A stretch of DNA of 64,000 nt, from contig NZ_AP019700.1 in assembly GCF_006738645.1 (NCBI RefSeq), forward strand, positions 4,756,001 to 4,820,000. Reading direction: 5' to 3'. Position numbers and translations under genes: made by a program. The notes under the pieces are model-generated. The model saw only the letters and a list, made by a program, of their open reading frames with translations. It did not search any database and had not been told where the DNA came from. Position 1 is the stretch's first letter. Every line of letters starts with the position of its first letter. This document shows, piece after piece, positions 62,377-64,000 of this stretch. Source of the stretch: Stella humosa (GTDB taxonomy: Bacteria; Pseudomonadota; Alphaproteobacteria; ATCC43930; Allostellaceae).

Positions 62377-64000
62377 TTACTCGGCTGCGGCGGCCGTGGC
62401 GCCGTAGAGGCGGGCGGCGGCCTCGGCCGAGACCAGCCCGTCGCGCAGGTCGGCCGCCACCTGGTCGCGCGGCCGGGTGTTGGGGTCGCCGATGCCGGCA
62501 CCGCCGGGGGTCTGGATGATGAGGCGTTCGCCGGGCGGCACCATCTGCGAGCCCTTGCCCTTCATCACCAGCCCGGAGGCCAGGCCGACCGTGCCCGACG
62601 CCCCGTCGCCGCCGCCCTCGCGCCCGCGCGGCGGATGGTCGATGCGGTCGAAGGCGGCCAGCAGCTCGACCGGCAGGCCGTCCGCGCTCTCGATCTCGAT
62701 GATCTGGCCGAGCCCGCCGCGGGTGTGGCCGGCGCCGGCCGAATCCGCCCGCAGCTCCTTGCGCCAGAACAGCAGCGGCGTGACCGATTCGGCGATCTCG
62801 ACCGGGGTGCCGCGCACGCCGCTGGGATAGGCGGTGGCCGACAGCCCGTCCTTGGCCGGCCGGGCGCCGGTGCCGCCGTTGGAAGTGATGGTGACGGCGA
62901 AGCCGTACTTGCTGTCGGGCTTGTCGGCGCTGGGGCCGCGGAAGGTCATGTTGTAGAGGCAGGACGTGCCCTCGGCCGGCACGCGCTCGGGCACCACCTG
63001 GCGCAGGCAGCCGAACACCATGTCGGGCAGCATCTGGCCGGTGATGTGGCGGGACGAGACCGGCAGCGGATAGGGCGCGTTCAGGATGGTGCCGGGGGGT
63101 GCGGACACCGTCAGCGGCTCCAGCGAGCCGGCATTGTTGGGGATTTGCGCTGCCACGACGCAGCCCAGCCCGAAGCAGGTATAGGCGGTCGTATAGGCGA
63201 TCGGCACGTTGATGCCCTTCGACGACGCAGGCGAGGTGCCGTCATAGGCGACGTGGATCGACTTTTCCGACACGGTCACCGTCGCGTGCAGGTCGATCGG
63301 CTGGTCGAAGCCGTCGATGCGCATGCGGTGCGTCCAGCTACCCTTGGGCAGGCGCGCGATCTCCGCCAGGACGGCCTCGCGCGAGTGGTGGATGATGTGC
63401 TCTGCCAGGTCGTCGAGGCTGTCGAGGCGGAACTCGTCCATCATCTCCGACAGGCGCTTGCAGCCGACATCGTTGCAGGCGGCCAGCGAATAGACGTCGC
63501 CCTCGGTGTCGACGGGCAGGCGCGTGTTGGCGCGGATCATCGCCAGCAGCGTCTGGTTCATCTGGCCGCGCTCGGCCAGTTTCAGCATGGGGATGTAGAG
63601 CCCCTCCATGAAGACGTCGGTGCCGTCCGGCCCGAAGCCGATGCCGCCAATGTCCATGAGGTGGCTGGTGCAGGACAGCAACGCCACCAGCTTGCCATGG
63701 TGGAAGCAGGGCGTCGTCAGGACGAAATCATTGAGGTGGCCCGTGCCCATCCACGGGTCGTTGGTGATGTAGATGTCGCCCTCCTCCATCGTCTCGACGG
63801 GGAAGTGCCGCAGGAAGTGCCTCACCGATTCGGCCATGGAGTTCACATGGCCGGGCGTGCCCGTCACCGCCTGCGCCAGCATCCGCCCGCGCAGGTCGAA
63901 GACGCCCGCCGACAGATCGCCGCATTCCCGCACGATCGGGCTGAAGGCGGTGCGGATCAGGGTCTGCGCCTGCTCCTCGACGACCGCGATCAGGCGGTTC
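62377..64000 (-). CDS. Hydantoinase B/oxoprolinase family protein, 5' end beyond window
   Basis: At least 541 residues; the frame is open to the right edge, where it reads AVVEEQAQTLIRTAFSPIVR just before RECGDLSAGVFD. HyuB-family motifs: GTPGHVNSMAESVRHFLRHF, EEGDIYITNDPWMGTGHLND, CTSHLMDIGGIGFGPDGTD, TSCLYNMTFRGPS and IIQTPGGAGIGDP. It would pair with a HyuA-type ATP-binding subunit, expected to the right of the window, to hydrolyse a hydantoin, oxoproline or related lactam (acetone-carboxylase relatives also exist). The end lies 26 bp upstream of the broken reductase gene on the same strand. Confidence 0.9.
   Translation of the reverse strand, partial: NRLIAVVEEQAQTLIRTAFSPIVRECGDLSAGVFDLRGRMLAQAVTGTPGHVNSMAESVRHFLRHFPVETMEEGDIYITNDPWMGTGHLNDFVLTTPCFHHGKLVALLSCTSHLMDIGGIGFGPDGTDVFMEGLYIPMLKLAERGQMNQTLLAMIRANTRLPVDTEGDVYSLAACNDVGCKRLSEMMDEFRLDSLDDLAEHIIHHSREAVLAEIARLPKGSWTHRMRIDGFDQPIDLHATVTVSEKSIHVAYDGTSPASSKGINVPIAYTTAYTCFGLGCVVAAQIPNNAGSLEPLTVSAPPGTILNAPYPLPVSSRHITGQMLPDMVFGCLRQVVPERVPAEGTSCLYNMTFRGPSADKPDSKYGFAVTITSNGGTGARPAKDGLSATAYPSGVRGTPVEIAESVTPLLFWRKELRADSAGAGHTRGGLGQIIEIESADGLPVELLAAFDRIDHPPRGREGGGDGASGTVGLASGLVMKGKGSQMVPPGERLIIQTPGGAGIGDPNTRPRDQVAADLRDGLVSAEAAARLYGATAAAAE

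Overview
The window is very G+C-rich, densely coded and rich in ATGA/GTGA gene overlaps. It reads as chromosome of a free-living alphaproteobacterium, plausibly a Rhodospirillales-type organism. That placement is inferred from gene content and base composition only: a complete System I cytochrome c maturation cluster, a general amino-acid binding protein, several NMT1/SsuA-type ABC systems, DUF1289 and hydantoinase genes. I saw no rRNA, tRNA, CRISPR array, transposase, integrase or phage gene.

Layout, left to right. 1-9.7 kb is housekeeping: the 5' part of an amino-acid ABC binding protein, a PhoX-type phosphatase, a PfkB/adenosine kinase, typA, a periplasmic cyclophilin, a frameshifted AmpG-like transporter, an OmpA-type lipoprotein with a clear intrinsic terminator, and apaG. 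9.7-17 kb carries folE, trkH, argE, a nucleotidyltransferase-fold protein and a tightly overlapped argD-argF-hslO operon. That operon has a recognisable sigma70-type promoter and a perfect hairpin at the start of its leader. 17.2-22 kb is a four-gene Gld-like ABC cluster (ATPase, permease, GldG-like protein, DUF4340 protein), followed by a glutathione peroxidase. 22.8-31.2 kb holds an NMT1-type ABC uptake operon, a LysE exporter, a large MscS-family channel, an orphan ABC-2 permease and gamma-glutamyltransferase (ggt).

31.1-37.2 kb is the main accessory element. It is a two-gene Type I-like restriction-modification module: a methylase fused to a half-specificity subunit, plus HsdR. It sits exactly at the 3' end of ggt and is bracketed by two 112-bp direct copies of that 3' end (103/112 identical). 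The target-recognition part of the methylase fusion is abruptly A+T-rich between two G+C-rich segments.

37.2-46.5 kb contains a HupE/UreJ protein and a catabolic-looking operon (ABC permease, ATPase, binding protein, GMC oxidoreductase, NTF2-like protein) divergent from a GntR/UTRA regulator. A run of small genes and rlmI follows. 46.6-53.9 kb is the complete ccmABCDEFGHI cluster on the minus strand. Next to ccmA lie two adjacent, mutually similar, apparently non-coding transcription units on the minus strand. Each has a conserved upstream block, a shared anti-Shine-Dalgarno-like core and an intrinsic terminator; they are candidate paralogous small RNAs.

54.4-64 kb carries an MFS transporter, a large hybrid sensor whose kinase core looks catalytically dead while its receiver and HPt domains look intact, a flavin reductase, an SDR dehydrogenase, a frameshifted molybdopterin S/N-oxide reductase-like gene and the 3' part of a hydantoinase B/oxoprolinase gene running off the right edge.
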